DNA from: Phaeocystidibacter sp965659415
Lineage (GTDB): Bacteria > Bacteroidota > Bacteroidia > Flavobacteriales > Schleiferiaceae
DNA: 64,000 bases
Assembly: GCA_965659415.1 (NCBI GenBank)
Contig: CBFHVA010000004.1
Location: 1 to 64,000 of the forward strand
Direction of reading: 5' to 3'
Shown here: one piece after another, positions 25,265 through 34,500 of the stretch
How the letters are laid out: each line of letters begins with the position of its first letter
Position numbering within the stretch: the first letter of the stretch is position 1
The notes under the pieces: generated by a model
Seen by the model: the letters and a program-made list of their open reading frames with translations, nothing else
Database searches by the model: none
What the model was told of the DNA's origin: nothing
Program-made: the position numbers and the translations under genes

Positions 25265-27163
25265 ATGAGTGACGCAATACACCACGAATGCGGGATAGCC
25301 ATGGTAAGGCTCCGCAAACCCCTGAACTACTACGTTGAAAAGTACGGGTCGGCGATGTACGGCCTGAACAAGATGTATCTCCTCATGGAGAAGCAACATA
25401 ACCGAGGGCAAGATGGCGCCGGTTTAGCATCAGTTAAACTCGACGTTCCTCCGGGCCAACGGTACATCTCAAGACAACGAAGCATCGATCCCAAGCCGAT
25501 TCAGGATATTTTCCAATATGTGCAGAAGCGCATTCGAAAGGGTACAAAACACGATCCATCGCTTTTAAAAAATCCGGAGTGGATGAAGAGCAATCTTCCC
25601 TTTATTGGTGAGGTTTATTTGGGTCACCTACGCTACGGAACCTATGGCAAGAATAGTATTGAGTCTTGCCACCCATTCCTACGTCAGAATAACTGGATGA
25701 CTCGTAATCTCATTGTTGCGGGAAACTTCAATATGACCAATGTTGACGAGCTTTTCGATCAATTGGTGGAACTTGGTCAGCACCCCAAAGAAAAGGCCGA
25801 TACCGTAACGGTTATGGAGAAAATTGGTCACTTTCTCGATGAGGCCAATGAGGATCTTTATGCCAAATTCCGTGAAGAGGGGCTAAGCAAAGTGGAAATT
25901 TCGCACAAGATTGCAGAGAGTCTAGATATCGGAACTATACTTCGAAATGCTGCGAAGAAGTGGGACGGTGGTTACGCCATGGCCGGAATGTTTGGTCATG
26001 GAGATTCATTTGTCCTCAGAGACCCAAGCGGTATTCGTCCGGCTTATTATTATGCTGACGATGAAATTATCGTCGTTGCGAGCGAGCGACCGGTAATCCA
26101 AACGGGCTTCAACTTGCAGCTTGATCAGGTCAAGGAAATTCCTCCAGGGAATGCACTCATCATGAAGAAGAATGGCGAGTATTTCTTTGAAGAAATCAAA
26201 CAACCGCTTGAGCGTAAGGCCTGTTCATTTGAACGCATTTATTTCTCTCGTGGAAACGATGCATCTATCTATAACGAACGACTGGAATTGGGTCGCCGAC
26301 TCACTCCTGTCATCATGGACGCGGTAAATGGCGATATCGACAATACCGTATTTGGCTTCATTCCGAACACCGCTGAGGTGAGCTTTTACGGAATCGTGAA
26401 AGGGGTAGAAGAGCATTTGAACACTTGGAAGAAACAGGAGATTTCCGCTATGGGAGGTCAATTGGATGAAAAGCGTCTCGAGAAGGTTCTCAATACCCGT
26501 ATGCGAGTAGATAAAATCGCATGGAAGGATGTAAAACTTCGCACCTTCATCACCCAAGACGATAGCCGCGACGATTTGGTTTCACACGTATACGACGTGA
26601 CCTACGGAGTGGTGAAAGACACGGACAACCTCGTAGTAATGGATGATTCCATTGTGCGTGGCACTACACTGAAGCAAAGCATTCTTCGCATTCTAGATCG
26701 ATTGAGTCCGAAGAAAATCATAGTGGTGAGTTCGGCTCCTCAGATTCGTTTCCCGGATTGCTACGGCATTGATATGGCGAAGATGGGTGATTTCATTGCC
26801 TTTAGAGCGGCTATTGAATTGCTTAAGGAGACGAACCAACACAAACTTATTCAGGAAACCTACGAAAAGTGTTTGGCTCAAGTGAATCTACCAGATGATC
26901 AGGTTCGCAATTATGTGAAAGATATCTATAAGCCCTTCACGGCAGAACAGATTTCGGCGAAGTGTGCTGAACTTCTCAAGCCGGTAGACTTAGGTGCTGA
27001 GGTTGAAATCATTTTCCAGACTATTGAAGATTTGCACGCCTCTTGCCCGGGTAACTTAGGAGATTGGTATTTCACGGGTGATTACCCAACACCTGGTGGC
27101 AACCGCGTGGTAAACAAGGCTTTTATCAACTACGTAGAAGGAAGGAACGAGCGGGCGTACTGA
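25265..27163 (+). CDS. purF: PurF-like amidophosphoribosyltransferase, long Bacteroidota form
   Basis: The protein has an N-terminal Ntn glutaminase domain whose nucleophile would be Cys9 (HHECGIAMV), exposed after removal of an 8-residue propeptide. Further glutaminase signatures are QHNRGQDGAG, HLRYGTYGKNS and the FNMTN loop. The phosphoribosyltransferase domain carries the PRPP loop VVMDDSIVRGTT (about residue 460). It should make 5-phosphoribosylamine from PRPP and glutamine, the first step of purine synthesis. At 632 residues it is about 130 longer than the usual enzyme, with an insertion in the glutaminase half and a conserved tail (NLGDWYFTGDYPTPGGNRVV). This long version is known from Bacteroidota, where it can coexist with a standard PurF, so its exact role is less certain than its family. 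Confidence 0.85.
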   Translation: MSDAIHHECGIAMVRLRKPLNYYVEKYGSAMYGLNKMYLLMEKQHNRGQDGAGLASVKLDVPPGQRYISRQRSIDPKPIQDIFQYVQKRIRKGTKHDPSLLKNPEWMKSNLPFIGEVYLGHLRYGTYGKNSIESCHPFLRQNNWMTRNLIVAGNFNMTNVDELFDQLVELGQHPKEKADTVTVMEKIGHFLDEANEDLYAKFREEGLSKVEISHKIAESLDIGTILRNAAKKWDGGYAMAGMFGHGDSFVLRDPSGIRPAYYYADDEIIVVASERPVIQTGFNLQLDQVKEIPPGNALIMKKNGEYFFEEIKQPLERKACSFERIYFSRGNDASIYNERLELGRRLTPVIMDAVNGDIDNTVFGFIPNTAEVSFYGIVKGVEEHLNTWKKQEISAMGGQLDEKRLEKVLNTRMRVDKIAWKDVKLRTFITQDDSRDDLVSHVYDVTYGVVKDTDNLVVMDDSIVRGTTLKQSILRILDRLSPKKIIVVSSAPQIRFPDCYGIDMAKMGDFIAFRAAIELLKETNQHKLIQETYEKCLAQVNLPDDQVRNYVKDIYKPFTAEQISAKCAELLKPVDLGAEVEIIFQTIEDLHASCPGNLGDWYFTGDYPTPGGNRVVNKAFINYVEGRNERAY

Positions 27164-27193
27164 GTCAACCCGGAAATAGTCTACTTTTAGGGT

Positions 27194-28660
27194 ATGGGGA
27201 AACTCCATAGGCTCATTTTTTGGGTACTCACAGCCACCCTTTCAATCTACGTGATTTTGCGCGCCTTGGTACTCTCGTTTACCATCGATGAGGCCATGAC
27301 CTACAATTATGTGATTGATATCTGGCCCGATGTAGTTAGGGCCAACGACCACTTCTTAAATACGCAGGCCATGAAACTCACCAGATGGCTATTTGGTGAT
27401 TCTGAATTTGCCTTAAGGCTTCCTAATTTATTGAGTTTTGGCCTGTACGCGTGGGGTGTTTATCGGATTACAAAGCATATCAATGGGATTTGGATCTATT
27501 CCATGGCCGTTGTATTGCTCTATGCCCAACCCACGTTAATCGAGTTTTTTGGTTTAGCCCGTGGCTATGGTATGGGAATGGGGCTATGGATGCTCAGTAT
27601 GTCGTTTTTCTTGAAGGCCGTTCAATCGAAAGAAAGCGATCTTCGAAACGCACATTTTTCACTGGTTCTAGGCGGATTGGCTATCAGTGCTTATGCGGCT
27701 TTGCTGAACGTGTATATCGCTGTCATCGCTTTGCTGGCACTTAATCATATTCTTCGCAATCGCAGAGAGAGAAGTAATGTTTTCAGGAACGGTTTGTGGG
27801 CGCTGATTGTCTTACCGATTCCTTTTTTAGCTCGCACTATCCTCGAGTTGCTTTCATTAAGAAAAGCAGAAGAGCTGTACTACGGAACTGAATCATTTTC
27901 GGCATGGATGGACAATACGTACGGGTATTTTTTTGCAGCTGGACGTGAGTGGACTTTTCTCCATATCATCGTTACCGTAATTGTGAGTTTACTTGTTTTG
28001 TGGGGAGCTTATCAAGTACTGCAGCGCAAAGATATCTCCCGCATGTATGCTTGGGTGTTCTTCATCTTCGTGATTAGCAACCTGGGTTGGGTTTTGGAAC
28101 ATCTACTCTTCGATTCTCGGCTACCTCAAGGACGAACCAACTTGGTGAATTACACCCTTCTGCTTTTGCTCGTTACAGGCTCTCTAGAGAATCTTGATGA
28201 GTATAAGAATAGATGGAGGAGAGGATGGCTGACCATTGGCGCTGTGGGAACGCTAGGATTGGCTGTTCTTTTTATAGTTCAGATGAATCTAACCTATGTG
28301 ATAGCATGGAAGTTCTCTGCAAAAATGAAAGAAGTTTCGCAGCATGCCGATGATCTAACACGATATTGGCACGGGTTGGCACGCATGGAAAAGCACGCTT
28401 CTTTTAGATCCAATATCAACTACTACATACGTTCTCGAAATATGAACATCGCGACTGATATGACACCGGGAATCCGGTTGGAAGATGAACTGTTACTGAT
28501 TCGTACTACAGATTTTAAGCACAAATTCACCTACCCTGCATTGGTACAGAATTATGTGCAAGTGTACATCAGTGCAGATTTTGAGGTGGCGTTGTACGCT
28601 CGGAAGGATGTGTATGCGAAGGCTCAGGAGCACGGATATCCCTATAAGACTTTATTGTAG
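27194..28660 (+). CDS. GT-C-type polytopic membrane protein, first of tandem pair
   Basis: This 488-residue protein has about ten to twelve hydrophobic segments. The first periplasmic loop after helix 1 contains SFTIDEAMTYNYV, with the acidic pair in the position expected for the catalytic Asp/Glu of GT-C glycosyltransferases using lipid-linked donors. FFGLARGYGMGMGLWMLSM also fits family-39-like enzymes. The C-terminal ~110 residues are a short soluble domain. The donor, acceptor and product are unknown. It starts 30 bases after the PurF-like gene and is followed, with overlap, by a same-length paralogue. Confidence 0.7.
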   Translation: MGKLHRLIFWVLTATLSIYVILRALVLSFTIDEAMTYNYVIDIWPDVVRANDHFLNTQAMKLTRWLFGDSEFALRLPNLLSFGLYAWGVYRITKHINGIWIYSMAVVLLYAQPTLIEFFGLARGYGMGMGLWMLSMSFFLKAVQSKESDLRNAHFSLVLGGLAISAYAALLNVYIAVIALLALNHILRNRRERSNVFRNGLWALIVLPIPFLARTILELLSLRKAEELYYGTESFSAWMDNTYGYFFAAGREWTFLHIIVTVIVSLLVLWGAYQVLQRKDISRMYAWVFFIFVISNLGWVLEHLLFDSRLPQGRTNLVNYTLLLLLVTGSLENLDEYKNRWRRGWLTIGAVGTLGLAVLFIVQMNLTYVIAWKFSAKMKEVSQHADDLTRYWHGLARMEKHASFRSNINYYIRSRNMNIATDMTPGIRLEDELLLIRTTDFKHKFTYPALVQNYVQVYISADFEVALYARKDVYAKAQEHGYPYKTLL

Positions 28661-30126
28661 TGAGCAAGAGTGCCGCCAAACCTGCCAAACCTGCCAACCG
28701 TGCCGCACTAAAGTGGGGCTTGAGCATTTTTGGCGCTTTGCTATTCGCATATGTTTTCCTCAGAGCGCTCTTAATTTCCTACACGCCTGATGAAGCAACC
28801 ACCTATTATTTTGCCATTGGGAAGTTCAATCACCTCGTTCATTCCAATAACCACATACTGAACACACAGTTGATGCGGATAACGCATGCACTCTTGGGTC
28901 CGAGTGAATGGTCGCTGCGATTGCCCAATGTGCTTTCTTTTGTGCTTTTTCTCAGCGCGGTTTGGTTGATAATCCGCAGGAATGCGCACCCTTGGTTCGC
29001 CCTTCTGGGCTTCGGTTTGATTGCGCTGAATCCATTTATGCTTGAGTTCTTTTCGCTGGCCAGAGGTTACGGATTGAGCATTGCCTTTTCTATGATGGGC
29101 TTCGCTTTGTTGATTGAAGCGAGAGAAAGGCCTGAAAGGCGATTCCAGCTTCATTTGGCCATTATTCTCGCTGCATTTCTCGCCGTCATATCCAATTTTA
29201 ATGCGGTCAACTTTGTGCTTATCCTGTTTGCTTGGATTATCATAGATCAGATTCGAGGCAGCAAAAAATGGAGCGGACGGCATCTTGGGTTGGCCTTGGC
29301 AATGCTTATTACGCTTGCTGTGGCCGTTGGTGCTTTGCTCGTTCTAAGAAGTAATGGAGACTTGCGTTTTGGCGCGCCTAGCTACTACTCGGCCTATATC
29401 CGAACTGCGCGGTTAATGATTTATGTAGATGACCAGCCGTTATGGTTTACGGAATGGGTAGGTATGGTATTGCTGATTGCAATTATTGCAATGGTGGCTT
29501 TTGTGCTAATCAAAAGAAAATATTTTTCACATTTCGCTATTGCACTTTCATTGCTCGTAGGGATTCCTTTCGGTTGGTTCATAGAGCACGAGGTATTTGG
29601 CGCCAATTTGCCGCAGGGACGGATGCTGCTCAACTTGCTACCGGTGTTTGGTGCATCTCTGTACTTCTTCTTTTGTGAACTGATTCAATGGAACGAGTTT
29701 GGGAAAAGAGAACGATTGATAAAAGTGTTTTCAGGAATTGCCCTACTTGCCTTTCTGATCAACTTTGGCTTATCGCTGAATCTACACACCACTCACAAAT
29801 GGCCCGATTCGGCCAAGACGAAAGAGGCCATAATCTTCGTGGGTGAGAAGGTGAAAGATTGGGAGCGGCCCGCAACCTTCGAACGATTCAACATTTATAG
29901 AAACTCCACCAACTACTACATCTCCACGAGGGACCTGAATATCGAATTGACAGAAAACAAAGAAATTTTTGGCAATGCGGATATTTTGTTCGTTCATGAG
30001 TGGGAATGGGAAAGGGTAGAACCACTACTTGGCGACCGATATCAGATTATTTGGTCTGAACCAAATTACCCTATGCGGGTTTACCAAAGTAATTCCTCAA
30101 TGGAGGCAAATAAAACGCTCCGTTGA
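28660..30126 (+). CDS. GT-C-type polytopic membrane protein, second of tandem pair
   Basis: The start is a GTG sharing its first base with the TAG stop of the preceding gene. The 488 residues align along their whole length with the upstream protein: LRALLISYTPDEATTYY against LRALVLSFTIDEAMTYN, FFSLARGYGLSIAF against FFGLARGYGMGMGL, and NYYISTRDLNI against NYYIRSRNMNI. The Asp-Glu of the first loop is kept. This is a tandem duplication followed by strong divergence, so the two may act on different acceptors or form a heterodimer. The N-terminus has an unusual AKPAKPA run. Function beyond membrane glycosyl transfer cannot be stated. Confidence 0.7.
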   Translation: MSKSAAKPAKPANRAALKWGLSIFGALLFAYVFLRALLISYTPDEATTYYFAIGKFNHLVHSNNHILNTQLMRITHALLGPSEWSLRLPNVLSFVLFLSAVWLIIRRNAHPWFALLGFGLIALNPFMLEFFSLARGYGLSIAFSMMGFALLIEARERPERRFQLHLAIILAAFLAVISNFNAVNFVLILFAWIIIDQIRGSKKWSGRHLGLALAMLITLAVAVGALLVLRSNGDLRFGAPSYYSAYIRTARLMIYVDDQPLWFTEWVGMVLLIAIIAMVAFVLIKRKYFSHFAIALSLLVGIPFGWFIEHEVFGANLPQGRMLLNLLPVFGASLYFFFCELIQWNEFGKRERLIKVFSGIALLAFLINFGLSLNLHTTHKWPDSAKTKEAIIFVGEKVKDWERPATFERFNIYRNSTNYYISTRDLNIELTENKEIFGNADILFVHEWEWERVEPLLGDRYQIIWSEPNYPMRVYQSNSSMEANKTLR

Positions 30127-30198
30127 GGTGGATAAATACCCATCGCGATGCGTGAAAAACATCGGGAAAATCGACATATTTGAGAGACTGATAAATAG

Positions 30199-30747
30199 AT
30201 GAAGATATATACCAAAACGGGCGATGAGGGTAAAACGAGTTTGTTAACTGGAAAGCGGGTTGACAAGCACAGTGAGCGCTTGCATGCGTATGGAACTACC
30301 GATGAACTCAACTCTTGGGTCGGACTGCTGCGGGACGAGGTTGAAGATGCTGAGGTAAAGGAGCTTCTCATCCGAATCCAAGACCGTCTGTTTACGCTGG
30401 GAAGCCATTTGGCCAACGAAAGTGGTAACGATCGCGTAAAGCTTCCACAGATTGAAGAGTTGGATATCGATGCACTCGAAGAAGCCATGGATAAAATGAA
30501 CGAAGCGCTTCCAGAGTTGCGTTCCTTTATTTTGCCGGGTGGGAATGTGGTGGTGAGCCATTGCCATATTGCTCGAACTGTGTGCCGAAGAGCAGAAAGG
30601 CATGTGGCCTATCTGCGCCAGGAAGGCGAAGCCGAGGGAATCATTTTGAAGTACCTCAATCGACTGTCTGACTATCTCTTTGTTTTGTCGAGGAAACTAT
30701 CTTCGGATTTGAATGCTGATGAAGTGCCTTGGAAACCAACTACCTAA
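30199..30747 (+). CDS. Cob(I)alamin adenosyltransferase, PduO/MMAB type
   Basis: This 182-residue protein transfers the adenosyl group of ATP to cob(I)alamin, making coenzyme B12. The ATP-binding N-terminus IYTKTGDEGKTSLLTGKRV and the YGTTDELNSWVGLLRDEV segment are diagnostic of the PduO type. The C-terminal CRRAERHVAYLR and LNRLSDYLFVLSR are the trimer/ATP-site helices. It serves adenosylcobalamin-dependent enzymes such as methylmalonyl-CoA mutase, which are not in the window. It lies 72 bases after the GT-C pair, and no B12 riboswitch is recognisable in that gap. Confidence 0.94.
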   Translation: MKIYTKTGDEGKTSLLTGKRVDKHSERLHAYGTTDELNSWVGLLRDEVEDAEVKELLIRIQDRLFTLGSHLANESGNDRVKLPQIEELDIDALEEAMDKMNEALPELRSFILPGGNVVVSHCHIARTVCRRAERHVAYLRQEGEAEGIILKYLNRLSDYLFVLSRKLSSDLNADEVPWKPTT

Positions 30748-30774
30748 GAAATGCAGCTTGATTAAAAAAAGCAC

Positions 30775-30804
30775 TTGACTGATATTGTAAAAAAGTTACT
30801 TTTG
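30775..30804 (+). promoter_or_regulatory. Bacteroidota promoter (-33 TTG, -7 TACTTTTG) of the DUF2795 gene
   Basis: TTG at 30775-30777 and TACTTTTG at 30797-30804 are separated by exactly 19 bases, the canonical Bacteroidota spacing, and both elements match consensus. The start codon follows 20 bases later. This is the best promoter in the window. Confidence 0.75.
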
Positions 30805-30824
30805 CCAAAATTTAAGACGCCGTT

Positions 30825-31049
30825 ATGTATTGGACGTTAGAACTTGCTTCGTATTTAAGTGATGCACCATGGCCAGCCACCAAAGATGAGTTGGTTGATT
30901 ATGCTATTCGTACGGGTGCCCCCCTTGAAGTGGTAGAAAACCTTCAGTCTATTGAAGAAGAAGACGGTGATATCTATGAGTCAATCGAAGAAATCTGGCC
31001 AGACTATCCTTCTGAAGAAGACTTTCTCTGGAACGAAGAGGAGTATTAG
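30825..31049 (+). CDS. DUF2795 family small acidic protein
   Basis: This 74-residue cytoplasmic protein begins MYWTLELASYLSDAPWPATK and continues DELVDYAIRTGAPLEVVENL, the highly conserved core of DUF2795 in Bacteroidota. The C-terminal half is strongly acidic (Glu/Asp-rich, ending WNEEEY). The biochemical function is unknown. It is a single-gene transcription unit with an excellent promoter upstream and a strong terminator 29 bases downstream, suggesting high and independent expression. Confidence 0.85.
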   Translation: MYWTLELASYLSDAPWPATKDELVDYAIRTGAPLEVVENLQSIEEEDGDIYESIEEIWPDYPSEEDFLWNEEEY

Positions 31050-31077
31050 ACTCTACTAGTTCGCATATGTATATAGG

Positions 31078-31108
31078 TCGTCACTCGTTTTCGGGTGGCG
31101 ATTTTTTT
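31078..31108 (+). terminator. Rho-independent terminator
   Basis: A 9-bp stem TCGTCACTC / GGGTGGCGA (two G-T wobbles) with loop GTTTTC is followed by seven T. It ends the DUF2795 transcript. Confidence 0.88.
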
Positions 31109-31140
31109 GGCCTTATGCTTCGGCCAAAAGGCCATGAGCC

Positions 31141-31431
31141 TATGGGGCTATGAGGCTCGTGATGGGAAACCTTGAAGGATGGAGTATACCTTCCATTCGG
31201 CACGCGCTAAAGCCGCATGCCTATCGGAAGACTCGCAACTCGCCACTCCTTTCCTCAACGGATCAATGAATTAAGGTGCTCAGGCGCTAAGGGTTTCAGG
31301 TGCTCAGGTTAAAGAGGTAGTGTTCAAGAGCGGTCGACTCACTTGGAGATTACGGCATGAACGTGGAAACGGATCAACGCAGAAACGGAAAAACCCCTTA
31401 AAACCACTAAGACCCTAAGCCCCTAGAATCC
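31141..31431 (+). repeat. Degenerate tandem-octamer intergenic repeat, locus 5
   Basis: This locus combines all modules. GGAGTATACCTTCC lies at 31181-31194. The block AAAGCCGCATGCC with TCGGAAGACTCGCAAC (31209-31239) is shared with locus 2. AGGTGCTC-type octamers start at 31274, 31282, 31290, 31298 and 31306. AACGTGGA, AACGGATC, AACGCAGA, AACGGAAA, AACCCCTT and further octamers run without slip from 31360 to 31431. The stretch 31109-31592 has no gene; besides this repeat it holds only the secA promoter region. Confidence 0.7.
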
Positions 31432-31535
31432 CCGGCCTGCCACTTTGTCTATTCATCTTTTCAGGAATGATTTTCGTTCCTATGGGTTTATTGCGAAATT
31501 CAGCCGGCAAAATAGGTGCAAGCAGACATTTCGGC

Positions 31536-31543
31536 TAATTTTG
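31536..31543 (+). promoter_or_regulatory. Putative -7 promoter element of secA
   Basis: TAATTTTG is an exact TAnnTTTG match, 49 bases upstream of the secA ATG. No -33 TTG is found at the usual distance. Confidence 0.45.
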
Positions 31544-31592
31544 TCAGTCGCCCCGAGAAGGGTCCAAAAAGAGTCCTGAATAGACACAACAT

Positions 31593-34500
31593 ATGATCAA
31601 CAAAATATTAGAAACAGTTCTTGGGAGTAAGTCCAAAAGAGATATGAAGTCTCTCCAGCCTATGGTGGACAAGATCAAAGCTGTTGAACCATCCGTGCAA
31701 TCTTTGAGTAACGATGACCTGCGAGAAAGAACGCTCGCCTTCCGCACTCAGATCGATGAGAACATTCAAGATCAAGCCAAGGAAATTGCGGATATCAGAG
31801 AGAAGATCAATCAGGAATCGGACTTCGAAGCCAAAGAGCTCCTCTACGATCGAATTGATGAGCTCGAGAAAGAGGCATACGAGAGGACAGAAAAATTGCT
31901 CGACGAAATCCGCCCCGAAGCCTTTGCCGTAGTTCGCGAGACCGCTCGTCGTTTTTCAAGCGATGAAGAGGTGGTTGTAACGGCAACGGATATGGATAGA
32001 GAGCTGGCCGCTAAAAGCGACTTTGTTTCCATCAATGGCGACAAAGCGGTGTACGCCAAGAAATGGATGGCAGCAGGCGGTGAAGTGGAGTGGAACATGA
32101 TCCATTACGATGTGCAGCTCATCGGTGGTACCGTATTGCACCAAGGAAAGATTGCGGAGATGGCGACAGGTGAAGGTAAAACCCTCGTGGCTACCTTGCC
32201 TATTTATCTGAATGCCCTCCCAGGAAAAGGAGTTCACGTGGTTACCGTGAACGATTACCTCGCTAAGCGCGACTCGGAATGGATGGGTCCGCTTTTCCAA
32301 TTCCACGGATTAACGATTGATTGCATCGATAAACACCGCCCGAATTCACCTGAGCGGAGAGCGGCGTATCAATGTGATATCGTTTACGGAACGAATAACG
32401 AATTCGGTTTTGATTACCTCCGCGACAATATGGCCAACACGCCTGAAGAGTTGGTACAGCGCGGACATAACTACACGATTGTAGATGAGGTCGACTCAGT
32501 GCTAGTAGATGATGCACGTACGCCTCTTATCATTTCAGGACCTACTCCACAAGGCGATAACCAGCAATTTGACGAGCTGAAGCCGTTTGTGGTAAAGTTG
32601 GTAAATGCACAGAAGCAAGTGGTTCAGAAAGAACTCACTACCGCCAAGAAGCTCATCGCTGAAGGCAACGAGAAAGAAGGTGGATTTGCCCTCCTCAGAG
32701 CGTATCGTGGTCTACCTAAGAACCGCGCTATCATCAAATTCCTGAGTGAAGATGGCGTAAAAGTTCTCCTTCAAAAAACCGAGGGGGTTTACCTTCAAGA
32801 ACAAGGCAAGCGCATGCACGAGGTGGATGAGGCGTTATACTTCACCATCGATGAAAAACACAATCAAGTAGAGCTCACGGAACTGGGTATTGAACTCCTT
32901 TCAACAGATAGAGATCCTGATTTCTTTGTGATGCCAGATATAGGTTCTTCCATGGCTGAGCTCGAAAAGGCTGATCTTCCAACCTCAGACAAGGCAGAGA
33001 AGAAGGAAGAGCTTATGAGGGACTTCCAGGTGCGAAGTGAGCGCGTTCACACCATGAACCAGTTGCTCAAAGCCTACACCGTTTTTGAAAAGGACGTGGA
33101 ATACGTACTCATGGACGGTAAGGTGAAGATCGTAGACGAGCAAACAGGTCGTGTGATGGATGGCCGACGTTATTCAGACGGATTGCACCAGGCGATTGAA
33201 GCCAAAGAGAACGTAAAAATCGAGGCGGCTACACAGACATACGCTACGGTTACGCTCCAGAACTACTTCCGTATGTACAAGAAGCTGAGCGGGATGACCG
33301 GTACAGCAGAAACGGAAGCGGGTGAACTTTGGGAAATCTATGAATTGGAAGTGGTGGTAATTCCTACCAACCGTCCTATTCAACGAGACGACCGTGAGGA
33401 TTTAGTATACAAAACGGCGCGCGAGAAATACAATGCCGTCATTGAAGAGGTGGTTAAACTGCGCGAAGCGGGCCGACCTATTCTCGTGGGTACTACGAAT
33501 GTAGAAATCTCCGAACTCCTCAGCCGTGCGCTAAAAATTCGCAAGATTCCGCACCAGGTGTTGAACGCCAAGTTGCACGCCAAGGAAGCCGAGGTAGTTG
33601 CCGAGGCCGGTAGACCAGGGACCGTAACCATTGCCACCAACATGGCTGGTCGTGGTACCGACATTAAGCTTTCTGCAGAGGCGAAGGAAGCTGGTGGTTT
33701 GGCCATCATCGGTACGGAACGCCATGATTCACGTCGCGTTGACCGGCAGTTGCGCGGTCGTGCGGGTCGTCAAGGAGATCCGGGTTCATCTCAGTTCTTC
33801 GTATCGCTAGAAGATAACCTCATGCGCTTATTTGGCTCAGAACGTATCGCGAAATTGATGGACCGAATGGGACATGAAGAAGGCGAATCCATCCAACACC
33901 GCATGGTTTCCCGTTCCATCGAACGTGCTCAAAAGAGAGTAGAGGAAAACAACTTTGGCATTCGTAAGCGCCTACTTGAATTTGACGACGTGATGAACAG
34001 TCAGCGTGAAGTGATTTACAAGCGCAGACGACATGCGTTGTACGGCGAGCGACTTCAGGTAGATATTGCCAATATGACTTGGGATACCGTTGAAGTACTT
34101 GTGAATTCCTACAAGCCTGTCAAGGATCTTGAGGGAATGAAGATGGACTTCATGCTTGTGTTTAGTCTGGATGTAGATATGGACCAAGACAAGTTCGAAT
34201 CTACTTCGGAGGCCGACATGACCAAGGAGCTCTACGATGCAGTTATCGATCACTATCGTGCTAAGAACACGCGCATTGCGGCTTCTACGATGCCGGTAAT
34301 CGAAAATGTCTTCAAGAATCAGGGCGACAAGTTCAAAAACATTGTAGTTCCATTTACGGATGGCACCAAGGGAATTCAAGTCGTGGCGAATTTGGAGAAT
34401 GCCTTTGAGTCCAAGGGAGAAACCCTTATCCGCGATTTCGAGAAGAGCATCACCCTGAGCTTTATCCAAGACAATTGGAAGGTTCACTTGCGGAATATGG

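Noticed and set aside
29421..29633. Minus-strand open frame inside the second GT-C gene
   Set aside because: It is a shadow of a hydrophobic coding region; codon positions fit the plus-strand membrane protein.
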